NCBI GenBank assembly: GCA_910579435.1
Contig: CAJTVF010000091.1
Coordinates: 1 to 6,152 of the forward strand
Direction: 5' to 3'
Source of the DNA: an uncultured Oscillibacter sp.
Lineage (GTDB): Bacteria; Bacillota; Clostridia; Oscillospirales; Oscillospiraceae
Length of the DNA: 6,152 nt
Positions 1-6,152 of this stretch are shown piece by piece. The position numbers were made by a program, and so were the translations under genes. How positions within the stretch are numbered: position 1 is the stretch's first letter; every line of letters starts with the position of its first letter. The notes beneath the pieces were generated by a model that was not told the origin of the DNA, did not search any database, and saw only the letters and a program-made list of their open reading frames with translations.

Positions 1-63
1 CAAGGAGAATGTGCGAAATCCACAAAAAAGTGCGCTTCAAATGGTCAAAATGTAGAACATTAC

Positions 64-129
64 GAAACCGCTTGAATCATATTGGTTTCCTGTGCTACAA
101 TGGAAACCGATATAAACAGTCTGGTTTCC
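64..129. promoter_or_regulatory. Clustered inverted-repeat operator, likely bound by the adjacent TetR protein
   Basis: Four half-sites of one 7-bp motif alternate in direction: gGAAACC-type at 64-69 (one base short of the motif), GGTTTCC at 84-90, GGAAACC at 102-108 and GGTTTCC at 123-129. Bases 64-90 and 103-129 match at 20 of 27 positions with an exact 39-bp offset, so this looks like a duplicated operator. The middle pair forms the longest dyad: 81-90 against 102-111 matches at 9 of 10 positions around a centre near base 96, on the -10 box. TetR-family dimers commonly bind palindromes of about 15-30 bp next to their own gene. Binding by the downstream TetR is inference from position and symmetry. 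Whether the binding unit is the 27-28-bp outer pair or the 25-bp middle pair cannot be decided here. Confidence 0.72.
72..101 (+). promoter_or_regulatory. Sigma-A-type extended -10 promoter of the operon
   Basis: A -35-like TTGAAT (72-77, 4 of 6 consensus bases) lies 18 bp before a -10 TACAAT (96-101, 5 of 6). The -10 is preceded by TG at 93-94 with one intervening base, an extended -10. Transcription would start near base 108 and leave a leader of about 42 nt before the TetR start codon. The -35 box lies between the first two operator half-sites and the -10 box between the second and third, so a bound repressor would block RNA polymerase. It is the only good promoter seen ahead of the four overlapping genes and probably drives them all. 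Confidence 0.68.
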
Positions 130-130
130 G

Positions 131-141
131 AAGGGAGGAGG
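131..141 (+). promoter_or_regulatory. Ribosome-binding site that fixes the TetR start
   Basis: A purine-rich AAGGGAGGAGG run ends 8 bases before ATG 150. It decides the start of the regulator: the reading frame is open back to an ATG at base 9, but that upstream part runs through the promoter and operator and has no proper ribosome-binding site. Confidence 0.8.
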
Positions 142-149
142 GATTCGCT

Positions 150-710
150 ATGGAACTGCGCGAGCGCATGATCGGCGCGGCCACCGCACTGTTTCAGGCG
201 AAGGGCCTGTGGTTTACCTTGCAGGAGGTGGCCGATGCTTTGCACATCAGCAAAAAAACCATTTACACGCTTTACCCATCCAAAGAGGCGCTTCTGCTGG
301 ACATGGTAGACGATCTGTTCGGCCGCATCCATCAGGAAAAGCGGTCGCTGATCGCGACCTCCGGCCCCATTGAGGAGCGGATCAGGTCGGTGATGATCGC
401 TCTGCCGGAGCAGTACCAAGCCTTGGACCTTCGGCTTTTGGGGGAGCTGGACGAAAAATACCCCGCCGTGGCCCGCCGGGTGCGGGAGCACCTGGAAACC
501 AACTGGGAGCCAACCATCGCCCTGCTGGAGGAAGGGGTGGGGAAGGGCTGCATCCGCCAAGTGTCTATCCCGGTACTGCGGCAGATGGTCACCGCGTCCA
601 TCGAAGGCTTTCTTGTAAACGGCGAAAACGGAGCCAGCTACGCGGACACCCTGGCCGCTATGATGGACATCATTATGAACGGGATCAGGAGGAGAAACGA
701 TGAGGTATAG
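150..710 (+). CDS. TetR/AcrR-family transcriptional regulator
   Basis: This 186-residue protein has the usual TetR length. The N-terminus carries the family DNA-binding domain: a first helix ending in ALFQAKG (13-19), then a helix-turn-helix at about 23-42 (FTLQEVADALHISKKTIYTL) and the typical Y-x-SKEALL continuation (42-48). The remainder, about 60-186, is predicted helical and would form the ligand-binding and dimer domain; its sequence is divergent and does not reveal the ligand. The start at 150 follows from the ribosome-binding site and from the domain beginning at once. It is the first gene of the operon and overlaps the GH2 gene by 11 bp, so it is probably autoregulated through the palindromes at 64-129 and controls the downstream genes. 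Repression, relieved by an inducer, is the commonest TetR mode but is inferred here. Family assignment is firm; the effector is unknown. Confidence 0.93.
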   Translation: MELRERMIGAATALFQAKGLWFTLQEVADALHISKKTIYTLYPSKEALLLDMVDDLFGRIHQEKRSLIATSGPIEERIRSVMIALPEQYQALDLRLLGELDEKYPAVARRVREHLETNWEPTIALLEEGVGKGCIRQVSIPVLRQMVTASIEGFLVNGENGASYADTLAAMMDIIMNGIRRRNDEV

Positions 711-3051
711 TTTGTGCGACGGCTGGGAGTTTACGCCCCAGTGGAGCGACGAATTTCCGACCGGGGGCGGCGAAGCCCGAGCTGTCCGCCTGCCCCACAC
801 CTGTAAGGAGCTGCCCCTGCACTGCATCGATTCGGAGGACTATCAGATGTTGTGCGGTTACCGCCGGACGCTGGACGTCCCCGCCGGACTGGCGGGCAAG
901 CGGCTGTTCCTTCAACTGGACGGCGCGGCCCACATTGCTACGGTGTACGTCAACGGCGTGGAAGCGGCCACTCACCGCTGTGGCTACACCGCCTTCCGGG
1001 TAGAAGTGACAAAGCTGGTGGAGCCGGGCCGGTCCAACCTGCTGGCTGTGAAGCTGGATACCAGCGAAAACCCATCCATCCCGCCTTTTGGTTTTGTGGT
1101 AGACTACCTCACCTATGGCGGGCTGTACCGGGAGGCATGGCTGGATGTGCGGGAAAACGGATACATCACTGACATTTATGTTACCACACCCACGTTGACC
1201 ACGGCAAACGTCAAGGTGGCCACCGACGGCGCGCCCGATGGGGCAAAGCTGGAGGTTTCCATTTTGGACAGCGCGGGGAAAACCGTGTGGGCTGGCGCGG
1301 CGGGAAAGGCCAATGTTCCGGACGCCAGGCCCTGGGACACGGCGCGGCCCGATCTTTACCGCTGTGAGGCCCGCCTCCTGGCCCCGGACGGAATGGAGCT
1401 GGATCGGCAGGAGGCCGCTTTCGGCTTCCGCACCGCGCAGTTCAAAGCGGACGGCTTCTACCTCAACGGCAAAAAAACCTTCCTCCGAGGCCTGAACCGC
1501 CATCAGAGCTACCCCTACATCGGCTATGCCGCCCCGGAAGCCCTTCAGCGGGAGGATGCCCGCATTTTGAAGGAAGAGCTTGGCTGCAATGCCGTGCGCA
1601 CCAGCCACTATCCCCAGAGCCAGTATTTTATCGACGAATGTGACCGGCTGGGGCTTCTGGTGTTCACCGAGATCCCCGGCTGGCAGCACATCGGAAACGG
1701 GGCATGGAAAGGTCAGGCCTGCCAGAACGTCCGGGAAATGGTTTTACAATACAGGAACCACCCGTCCATCATACTGTGGGGTGTGCGTATCAACGAGAGC
1801 CTGGACGATGACGAATTCTACGCCCGCACCAACGCCATCACCCATGAGCTGGATCCCAGCCGTCAAACTTCTGGTGTGCGCTACCTGGAAAAAAGCAGTC
1901 TGCTGGAAGATGTATACGCCTACAACGATTTCTCGCATAACGGCAGGACCCCCGGGGCCAAGCCCAAAAAAGAGGTTACATCGGATATGGGCAAGGCCCT
2001 CCTCATCTCGGAGTGCAACGGCCATATGTTCCCCACCAAGCCCTTCGACACCTGGGCACGGCGGCAGGAGCAGGCCCTGCGCCACCTCCGGGTGCAGGAT
2101 GCGGCGTGGAAGGAACACGCAGGGTGCTTTGGCTGGTGTATGTTCGACTATCCTACCCACAAGGACTTTGGCTCCGGCGACCGGATCTGCTATCACGGGG
2201 TGATGGACGCCTTTCGGAACCCAAAGCTGGCCGCGGCGGCCTATGCCAGCCAGGGAGAGGGGGCCCCTGTGCTGACGGTAGGCTCCTCCATGGACATTGG
2301 CGATTACCCGGCGGGGCGGATGGGGCGTGTGTACGTGTTTTCCAACGCGGACGAGGTGGCGCTGTATAAAAACGGGGTCTTTGTCACCCGTCTGTGCCAA
2401 AACCGAACATCTTCTCTGCCCCACCCGCCCTTCGTGGTGGATGACACCATCGGTGAGCTGCTGGAGACTCAGGAGGGTTTTCCGCCGGAGAAGGCCAAGC
2501 TCCTGCGGGAGTGCCTGCTGGCGGCTGGGAAGTATGGGCTGGCCGGTCTGCCAGTGTCCTATAAAGCGAAAATGGCCTGGTGCATGGCCCGGTACGGCAT
2601 GAAATTCCAGGACGGCGTGGATCTGTACGGCAAGTATGTAGCCAATTGGGGCGGCGAAGCCACCGTCTGGCGCTTCGACGGGATCAAGGATGGCAAAACC
2701 GTGGCCAGCGTCACCTGCCGCCCCTCGGCGAAGCTCCATTTGGAGGTAAAGCTCAGCCATACCTCCCTCACCGAGGGGGCCAGCTACGACATGGCCGCGA
2801 TCCGGGTCCGTATTCTGGATGGGAACGGGAACCCGGCCCCCTATGCCCAGCTTCCCGTGTCCTTCGCCCTGTCCGGGAACGCAGAGCTGGCAGGCCCCGC
2901 CACCGTCACGGCCGAGGGCGGTATGTGCGGCGCCTATGTGCGCAGCCTGGGCACTGCGGGGACCGCCGTCCTCACCGTCCACACGGAACAGACCGAAGAC
3001 GTGACGATCAACTTCACCATTAAGACCAAGGAGGAGGAAAAATGGAACTGA
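700..3051 (+). CDS. Glycoside hydrolase family 2 protein, probable cytoplasmic beta-galactosidase-like enzyme
   Basis: This 783-residue retaining beta-glycosidase has the GH2 domain order: N-terminal sugar-binding jelly roll (about 1-155), immunoglobulin-like domain (about 155-247), TIM barrel (about 248-525), then a C-terminal part with a DUF4982-like segment from about 528 and a final Ig-like domain (about 675-783). The acid/base is Glu366 in NHPSIILWGVRINES (353-367) and the nucleophile is Glu438 in LLISECNGH (434-442). GLNRHQ (264-269) and RTSHYP (300-305) match the LacZ-like substrate pocket. At the site where beta-glucuronidases have Asn-x-Lys-Gly and LacZ has Asn-Gly, this protein reads CYHG (497-500), so substrate specificity is uncertain. 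A helical stretch of about 75 residues (571-645) interrupts the C-terminal region. No signal peptide is seen. ATG 700 follows AGGAGGAG at 687-694 and overlaps the TetR gene by 11 bp. The GH2 fold and catalysis are firm; a galactoside substrate is inferred from the neighbours. Confidence 0.9.
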   Translation: MRYSLCDGWEFTPQWSDEFPTGGGEARAVRLPHTCKELPLHCIDSEDYQMLCGYRRTLDVPAGLAGKRLFLQLDGAAHIATVYVNGVEAATHRCGYTAFRVEVTKLVEPGRSNLLAVKLDTSENPSIPPFGFVVDYLTYGGLYREAWLDVRENGYITDIYVTTPTLTTANVKVATDGAPDGAKLEVSILDSAGKTVWAGAAGKANVPDARPWDTARPDLYRCEARLLAPDGMELDRQEAAFGFRTAQFKADGFYLNGKKTFLRGLNRHQSYPYIGYAAPEALQREDARILKEELGCNAVRTSHYPQSQYFIDECDRLGLLVFTEIPGWQHIGNGAWKGQACQNVREMVLQYRNHPSIILWGVRINESLDDDEFYARTNAITHELDPSRQTSGVRYLEKSSLLEDVYAYNDFSHNGRTPGAKPKKEVTSDMGKALLISECNGHMFPTKPFDTWARRQEQALRHLRVQDAAWKEHAGCFGWCMFDYPTHKDFGSGDRICYHGVMDAFRNPKLAAAAYASQGEGAPVLTVGSSMDIGDYPAGRMGRVYVFSNADEVALYKNGVFVTRLCQNRTSSLPHPPFVVDDTIGELLETQEGFPPEKAKLLRECLLAAGKYGLAGLPVSYKAKMAWCMARYGMKFQDGVDLYGKYVANWGGEATVWRFDGIKDGKTVASVTCRPSAKLHLEVKLSHTSLTEGASYDMAAIRVRILDGNGNPAPYAQLPVSFALSGNAELAGPATVTAEGGMCGAYVRSLGTAGTAVLTVHTEQTEDVTINFTIKTKEEEKWN

Positions 3052-4427
3052 CCTTGAAGCAAAAGGCCGCCTTCGGCATCGGCGCCGTGGGCAAGGACAT
3101 GGTGTATGCCTTGTCCGCATCCTATGTGATGTACTTCTATCAGGACGTGCTGGGCCTCAGCGCCACCTTCGTGGGGCTGATTTTGATGGCAGCACGGGTG
3201 TTCGACGCCCTCAACGACCCCTTTATGGGGGTACTGGTGGCAAAAACGAAAAGCCGCTGGGGCCGGTTCCGCCCCTGGCTGCTCAGCGGGACCATACTTA
3301 ACGCGGTGGTACTCTACGCGCTGTTCAACGCCCCCCACGCCGAAGGCGCGGGACTGATGGCCTATTTCGCCGTGGCATATATCCTCTGGGGCGTCACCTA
3401 TACCATGATGGACATTCCCTACTGGTCCATGATCCCCGCTGTCACCAAGACCCCGGCGGACCGGGAAAACCTGTCCGTGGTGGGCCGCACCTGCGCGGGG
3501 GTGGGCAGCGCCCTTATCGCCATGTTCACTGTCGCGCTGGTGGGGGTACTGGGGGGCGACAGCGAGCGGGCAGGCTTTGGCCGGGTTGCCCTCATCGTGT
3601 CGGTGCTGTTCGTGGCGGCGGAGATTTTGTGCTGTGCCTTTTTTAAGGAGAACTCCCAGACCGAGATGGAGACAGCCGGGGTAAAGGAGATGTTCGCCGC
3701 CCTGCTGCGCAACGATCAGGCCATGGTGGTGGTGGCCAGCATTGTGCTCATCAATTCCGCACTGTACCTCACCTCCAACTTCATTATTTACTTCTTCAAA
3801 TACGACTTCGGCGGGGCGGGCTGGAAAGGCAGCTACACCCTGTTCTCCACCGTGGGCGGGGCGGCCCAGATCCTTGGTATGATGGTGGTCTACCCACTGC
3901 TGCGCAGAAAACTGTCCAATACCCGGATCTTTGCCGTCAGCCTGATCTCCGCGTTTTGCGCCTATGTGGTCATGCTCGCTTTCCTCTTGGCAGGGTTGTC
4001 GGGATATCTTCCCCTCCTGCTGATCCCTGGGGTGGTGGTCTTCATCTGCAACGGGATGCTGTCCGTGCTCACCACCCTGTTCCTGTCCAACAGCGTGGAC
4101 TACGGCCAGCTGAAAACCGGCCGGCGGGAGGAGAGCGTCATCTTCTCCATGCAGACCTTTGTGGTCAAAGCCGCCTCCGGCGTGGCGGTATTCCTCACCG
4201 GGATCGGGCTGGACCTCATCGGCCTGGCGGGCAACACCGACGAAATCGGACCGGTGGCCGTCCAGAGCGCCGGGACCCTGCTGGGTCTGCGTCTGATGAT
4301 GACGGTACTGCCCATGATCGTGCTGGCCGCGGCGTTTGTGCTGTTCCGAAAAAAGTTCACTCTCACCGACCAACGGGTGGAGGAGATCGGCCACCAGCTC
4401 CGGGCCGGGGGTGGCGGCAATGGATAA
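3042..4427 (+). CDS. GPH-family (MelB-like) sugar:cation symporter
   Basis: This 461-residue membrane protein of the major facilitator superfamily has about 12 hydrophobic segments and the GPH signature FDALNDPFMG (54-63) followed by SRWGRFRPW (71-79). It should import a glycoside together with Na+, Li+ or H+. Compared from memory with enterobacterial MelB, the cation-site residues Asp55, Asn58, Asp59, Thr121 and Asp124 all occur at the same numbers. The sugar-site residues Lys18, Asp19, Trp128 and Arg149 also coincide, and Thr372 and Lys376 match MelB Thr373 and Lys377 one residue earlier. MelB Trp342, which stacks on the galactosyl ring, appears to be replaced by Ser341. ATG 3042 has a strong AAGGAGGAGG site at 3028-3037 and overlaps the GH2 gene by 10 bp. 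The two neighbouring hydrolases support uptake of a galactoside or related small glycoside. The family is firm and the exact substrate open; a GusB-like beta-glucuronide role is the main alternative. Confidence 0.93.
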   Translation: MELTLKQKAAFGIGAVGKDMVYALSASYVMYFYQDVLGLSATFVGLILMAARVFDALNDPFMGVLVAKTKSRWGRFRPWLLSGTILNAVVLYALFNAPHAEGAGLMAYFAVAYILWGVTYTMMDIPYWSMIPAVTKTPADRENLSVVGRTCAGVGSALIAMFTVALVGVLGGDSERAGFGRVALIVSVLFVAAEILCCAFFKENSQTEMETAGVKEMFAALLRNDQAMVVVASIVLINSALYLTSNFIIYFFKYDFGGAGWKGSYTLFSTVGGAAQILGMMVVYPLLRRKLSNTRIFAVSLISAFCAYVVMLAFLLAGLSGYLPLLLIPGVVVFICNGMLSVLTTLFLSNSVDYGQLKTGRREESVIFSMQTFVVKAASGVAVFLTGIGLDLIGLAGNTDEIGPVAVQSAGTLLGLRLMMTVLPMIVLAAAFVLFRKKFTLTDQRVEEIGHQLRAGGGGNG

Positions 4428-6003
4428 GCTGCTGCGCTGGCGCGCCCTGGTGGGCGGACGTGCCCTCACCGGGGTGGTGGACGGGCCGGACGGCGCCGTC
4501 CGCATTCGCTGCGACGCCCCTGCCGGAACCATCCAGGCAATCACCGCCATCCTCCCTTGGGAGATGGGCAAGGACGGGCGGGCCTTCTTGAACGGCTATC
4601 AGACCTGGACCTATTGCCCGGAATGCGGCAAGCGGGACAAGATCCGGGGGCTGGCCCATGTGCCCAAGCCCCTGTTGGACAAATACGCCTTTGACCGTTA
4701 TGGAGATTATCATTTCGTAGACTACCCCAACAAGCGGGGCCTATTTCACGGCTTTTCCTGGTGCTATTTCCGCCGGGGGGAGCGGTTCTGTCTTATCGCC
4801 TCCCTGGATGAGCGGCCCGGATACACCATCTTCCGATACGACGCAAACCGGGGCCTGCTCGCCATTGAGCGGGACTGCGCCGGGGTGGAGCATCCCGGTG
4901 GGACGCTCCACGCCTTTGACCTGTACGTTGCTGAGGGGACAGAGACGGAGGTGTTTGACGGCTGGTTTGCCGCTATGGGGGTCAAACCCCGGACGGGCAA
5001 AAAACTGGCAGGCTATTCCAGCTGGTATAACCGGTATCAGGACATCACCCAGGAGGCCATTTCCTCCGACCTGGCAGGGTGCAAGACCCTTTTATCCCCC
5101 GGTGACCTGTTCCAGGTAGATGACGGCTGGGAGCCCCAGGTCGGCGACTGGCTGGAGCCGGACAGTGCGAAATTCCCCCGCGGCATGAAGTCAGTGGCGG
5201 AGGAAATCCATGACGCAGGCTTTCTGGCGGGGTTGTGGCTGGCCCCCTTTGTGTGTGAGACAGATTCCAACCTGTATCGGGAACACCCGGACTGGCTGCT
5301 GAAGGTAAACGGCCAGCCCTGGAAATGCGGCGGAAACTGGAGCGGCTTTTACGCTCTGGATATCGACCTGCCAGCAGTGCGGGACTATCTACGCGGCGTC
5401 TTTGACCGGGTGCTGGATCAGTGGGGGTTCGACCTGGTGAAGCTGGATTTCCTCTATGGCGCGGCCCCCTTCGGCAAGAAAACCGAGAGCCGCGCCGGGC
5501 GGATGATCCGGGCCATGGAACTGCTGCGGGAGTGGTGCGGGGACAAGCTGATATTGGGCTGCGGCGTGCCGGTGATGCCGGCCTTCGGCCTGGTGGATTA
5601 CTGCCGGGTGAGCTGCGACGTGGGGCTGGACTGGGACGATGTGTGGTATATGCGCCTGCTCCACCGGGAACGGGTGTCCACCAAACAGGCCATCGGCAAC
5701 ACGATCTTCCGCCGCCAGCTTAACGGCAGGGCCTGGCTCAGCGACCCGGACGTCTTTTTCCTCCGGGAAGAAAACCTGAGACTCACTGCGGAGCAGAAGC
5801 GGAAGTTGGCCCAGGTAAATGCACTACTGGGCGGGGTACTGCTCACTTCTGACGATCCGGCGGGCTACAGCCCCACCGCCCGGGAACAGTATCGCGCCCT
5901 GCAGGAGCTCAGCCGGGCGGAGAATATCCACGTAGACACAAACCGGGGTCTCTGCGTCACTTATACGATAGGGGGCAGGGAATTCCGGCTCAGTCTGGCA
6001 TAA
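4420..6003 (+). CDS. GH36 alpha-galactosidase, compact TmGalA-like type
   Basis: This 527-residue retaining enzyme hydrolyses terminal alpha-galactosyl residues. It has an N-terminal beta-sandwich (about 1-185, with NGYQTW at 58-63), a TIM barrel (about 190-470) and a short C-terminal domain. The nucleophile is Asp343 in DLVKLDFLYG (338-347). The acid/base is Asp400 in YCRVSCDVGLDW (394-405), which lines up with RIGPDTAPFW of Thermotoga maritima GalA as recalled. Substrate-site features include SWYNRYQD (201-208) and QVDDGWE (232-238). The size is close to the roughly 550-residue Thermotoga enzyme and shorter than the roughly 720-residue AgaA/RafA type. No signal peptide is seen, so it should act in the cytoplasm on imported sugar. 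ATG 4420 overlaps the symporter stop by 8 bp and has only a weak GGGGGTGG (4407-4414) before it, so coupled translation is likely; an in-frame GTG at 4411 is an alternative start. A CPEC pair (66-69) is present, of unknown meaning. Alpha-N-acetylgalactosaminidase activity, also known in GH36, is not excluded. Confidence 0.92.
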   Translation: MDKLLRWRALVGGRALTGVVDGPDGAVRIRCDAPAGTIQAITAILPWEMGKDGRAFLNGYQTWTYCPECGKRDKIRGLAHVPKPLLDKYAFDRYGDYHFVDYPNKRGLFHGFSWCYFRRGERFCLIASLDERPGYTIFRYDANRGLLAIERDCAGVEHPGGTLHAFDLYVAEGTETEVFDGWFAAMGVKPRTGKKLAGYSSWYNRYQDITQEAISSDLAGCKTLLSPGDLFQVDDGWEPQVGDWLEPDSAKFPRGMKSVAEEIHDAGFLAGLWLAPFVCETDSNLYREHPDWLLKVNGQPWKCGGNWSGFYALDIDLPAVRDYLRGVFDRVLDQWGFDLVKLDFLYGAAPFGKKTESRAGRMIRAMELLREWCGDKLILGCGVPVMPAFGLVDYCRVSCDVGLDWDDVWYMRLLHRERVSTKQAIGNTIFRRQLNGRAWLSDPDVFFLREENLRLTAEQKRKLAQVNALLGGVLLTSDDPAGYSPTAREQYRALQELSRAENIHVDTNRGLCVTYTIGGREFRLSLA

Positions 6004-6092
6004 CAGTCCCCGTACGGACGGTGCACCATATCACGCTGTCGTGCCTCAGATGATCATGGTTTGGAGCTGCACACAGTGGTGGGTATCTGGCA

Positions 6093-6125
6093 TCGGGGAA
6101 CCGTTGCACCGCAACGGTTCCCCGA
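6093..6125 (+). terminator. Strong hairpin after the operon, possible transcription terminator
   Basis: A perfect 15-bp inverted repeat (6093-6107 with 6111-6125) encloses a 3-base ACC loop about 90 bases after the GH36 stop. Its GC-rich lower stem would make a very stable RNA hairpin. No T-tract follows on the + strand (the next bases are AAAATAGCG) and none on the - strand, so it is not a textbook intrinsic terminator. It may end or protect the operon transcript, or be a dispersed palindromic element. The rest of 6004-6152 holds no recognisable gene. Confidence 0.5.
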
Positions 6126-6152
6126 AAATAGCGATTTCATAATGACAAGCCA

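Noticed and set aside
2..55. Short open frame ending in TAG at 53-55, possibly the tail of an upstream gene
   Set aside because: Only 17 codons are visible and no family can be recognised; the base composition looks intergenic.
9..149. N-terminal extension of the regulator by 47 codons from ATG 9
   Set aside because: The stretch covers the promoter and all four operator half-sites, is AT-rich unlike the genes, and the strong ribosome-binding site points to ATG 150, where the TetR domain begins.
1254..1284. GGTTTCC at 1254-1260 followed by GGAAAACC at 1277-1284, resembling an internal operator
   Set aside because: The second arm has an extra base, the pair lies inside the GH2 coding sequence with no promoter near, and single half-sites (for example 494-500) also occur by chance.
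2934..4571. Long reverse-strand open frame (545 codons), with similar ones at 1744-3120, 685-1689 and 60-827
   Set aside because: They lie opposite well-recognised genes, have His/Gln/Gly-rich compositions typical of antisense frames in GC-rich DNA, and show no domain or ribosome-binding site.
4615..4626. CPEC motif in the GH36 protein as a zinc site
   Set aside because: No second cysteine or histidine pair is seen nearby, and the family does not need zinc; a single CxxC is weak evidence.
6010..6027. Two 8-bp palindromes, CCGTACGG (6010-6017) and GGTGCACC (6020-6027)
   Set aside because: They are too short and have no supporting context to be called a regulatory site or terminator.

Overview
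The window holds one compact four-gene operon on the + strand, in the order TetR-family regulator, GH2 beta-glycosidase, MelB-like GPH symporter, GH36 alpha-galactosidase. The DNA is GC-rich, the ribosome-binding sites are strong AGGAGG types, and both hydrolases resemble (from memory of the families) proteins of gut Clostridia. This suggests a GC-rich Bacillota of the Oscillospiraceae kind. That placement is inference; no taxonomic marker is present.

Layout. Bases 1-149 are AT-rich compared with the genes and carry a sigma-A-type extended -10 promoter. It sits inside a cluster of four alternating GGAAACC/GGTTTCC half-sites, arranged as two 27-bp copies exactly 39 bp apart. The TetR gene (150-710) follows, then GH2 (700-3051), the symporter (3042-4427) and GH36 (4420-6003). 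Every junction overlaps, by 11, 10 and 8 bp, so the four genes are very probably one transcript with coupled translation. Bases 6004-6152 contain no gene but hold a perfect 15-bp hairpin without a T-tract.

How the genes fit together. Neither hydrolase shows a signal peptide, so both should be cytoplasmic. The symporter keeps nearly all the cation- and galactoside-binding residues of MelB, most of them at the same residue numbers, so import of a small galactoside is the best guess. GH36 would remove alpha-galactosyl groups and GH2 would cleave a beta-glycosidic bond. The TetR protein probably represses its own promoter, and with it the whole operon. Regulator, GH2 and GPH transporter repeat the layout of the E. 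coli gusR-uidA-uidB locus, but with an alpha-galactosidase added and without the Asn-x-Lys motif of beta-glucuronidases. The most open question is the true substrate, perhaps a saccharide or glycoconjugate with both an alpha-galactosyl and a beta-glycosyl linkage.
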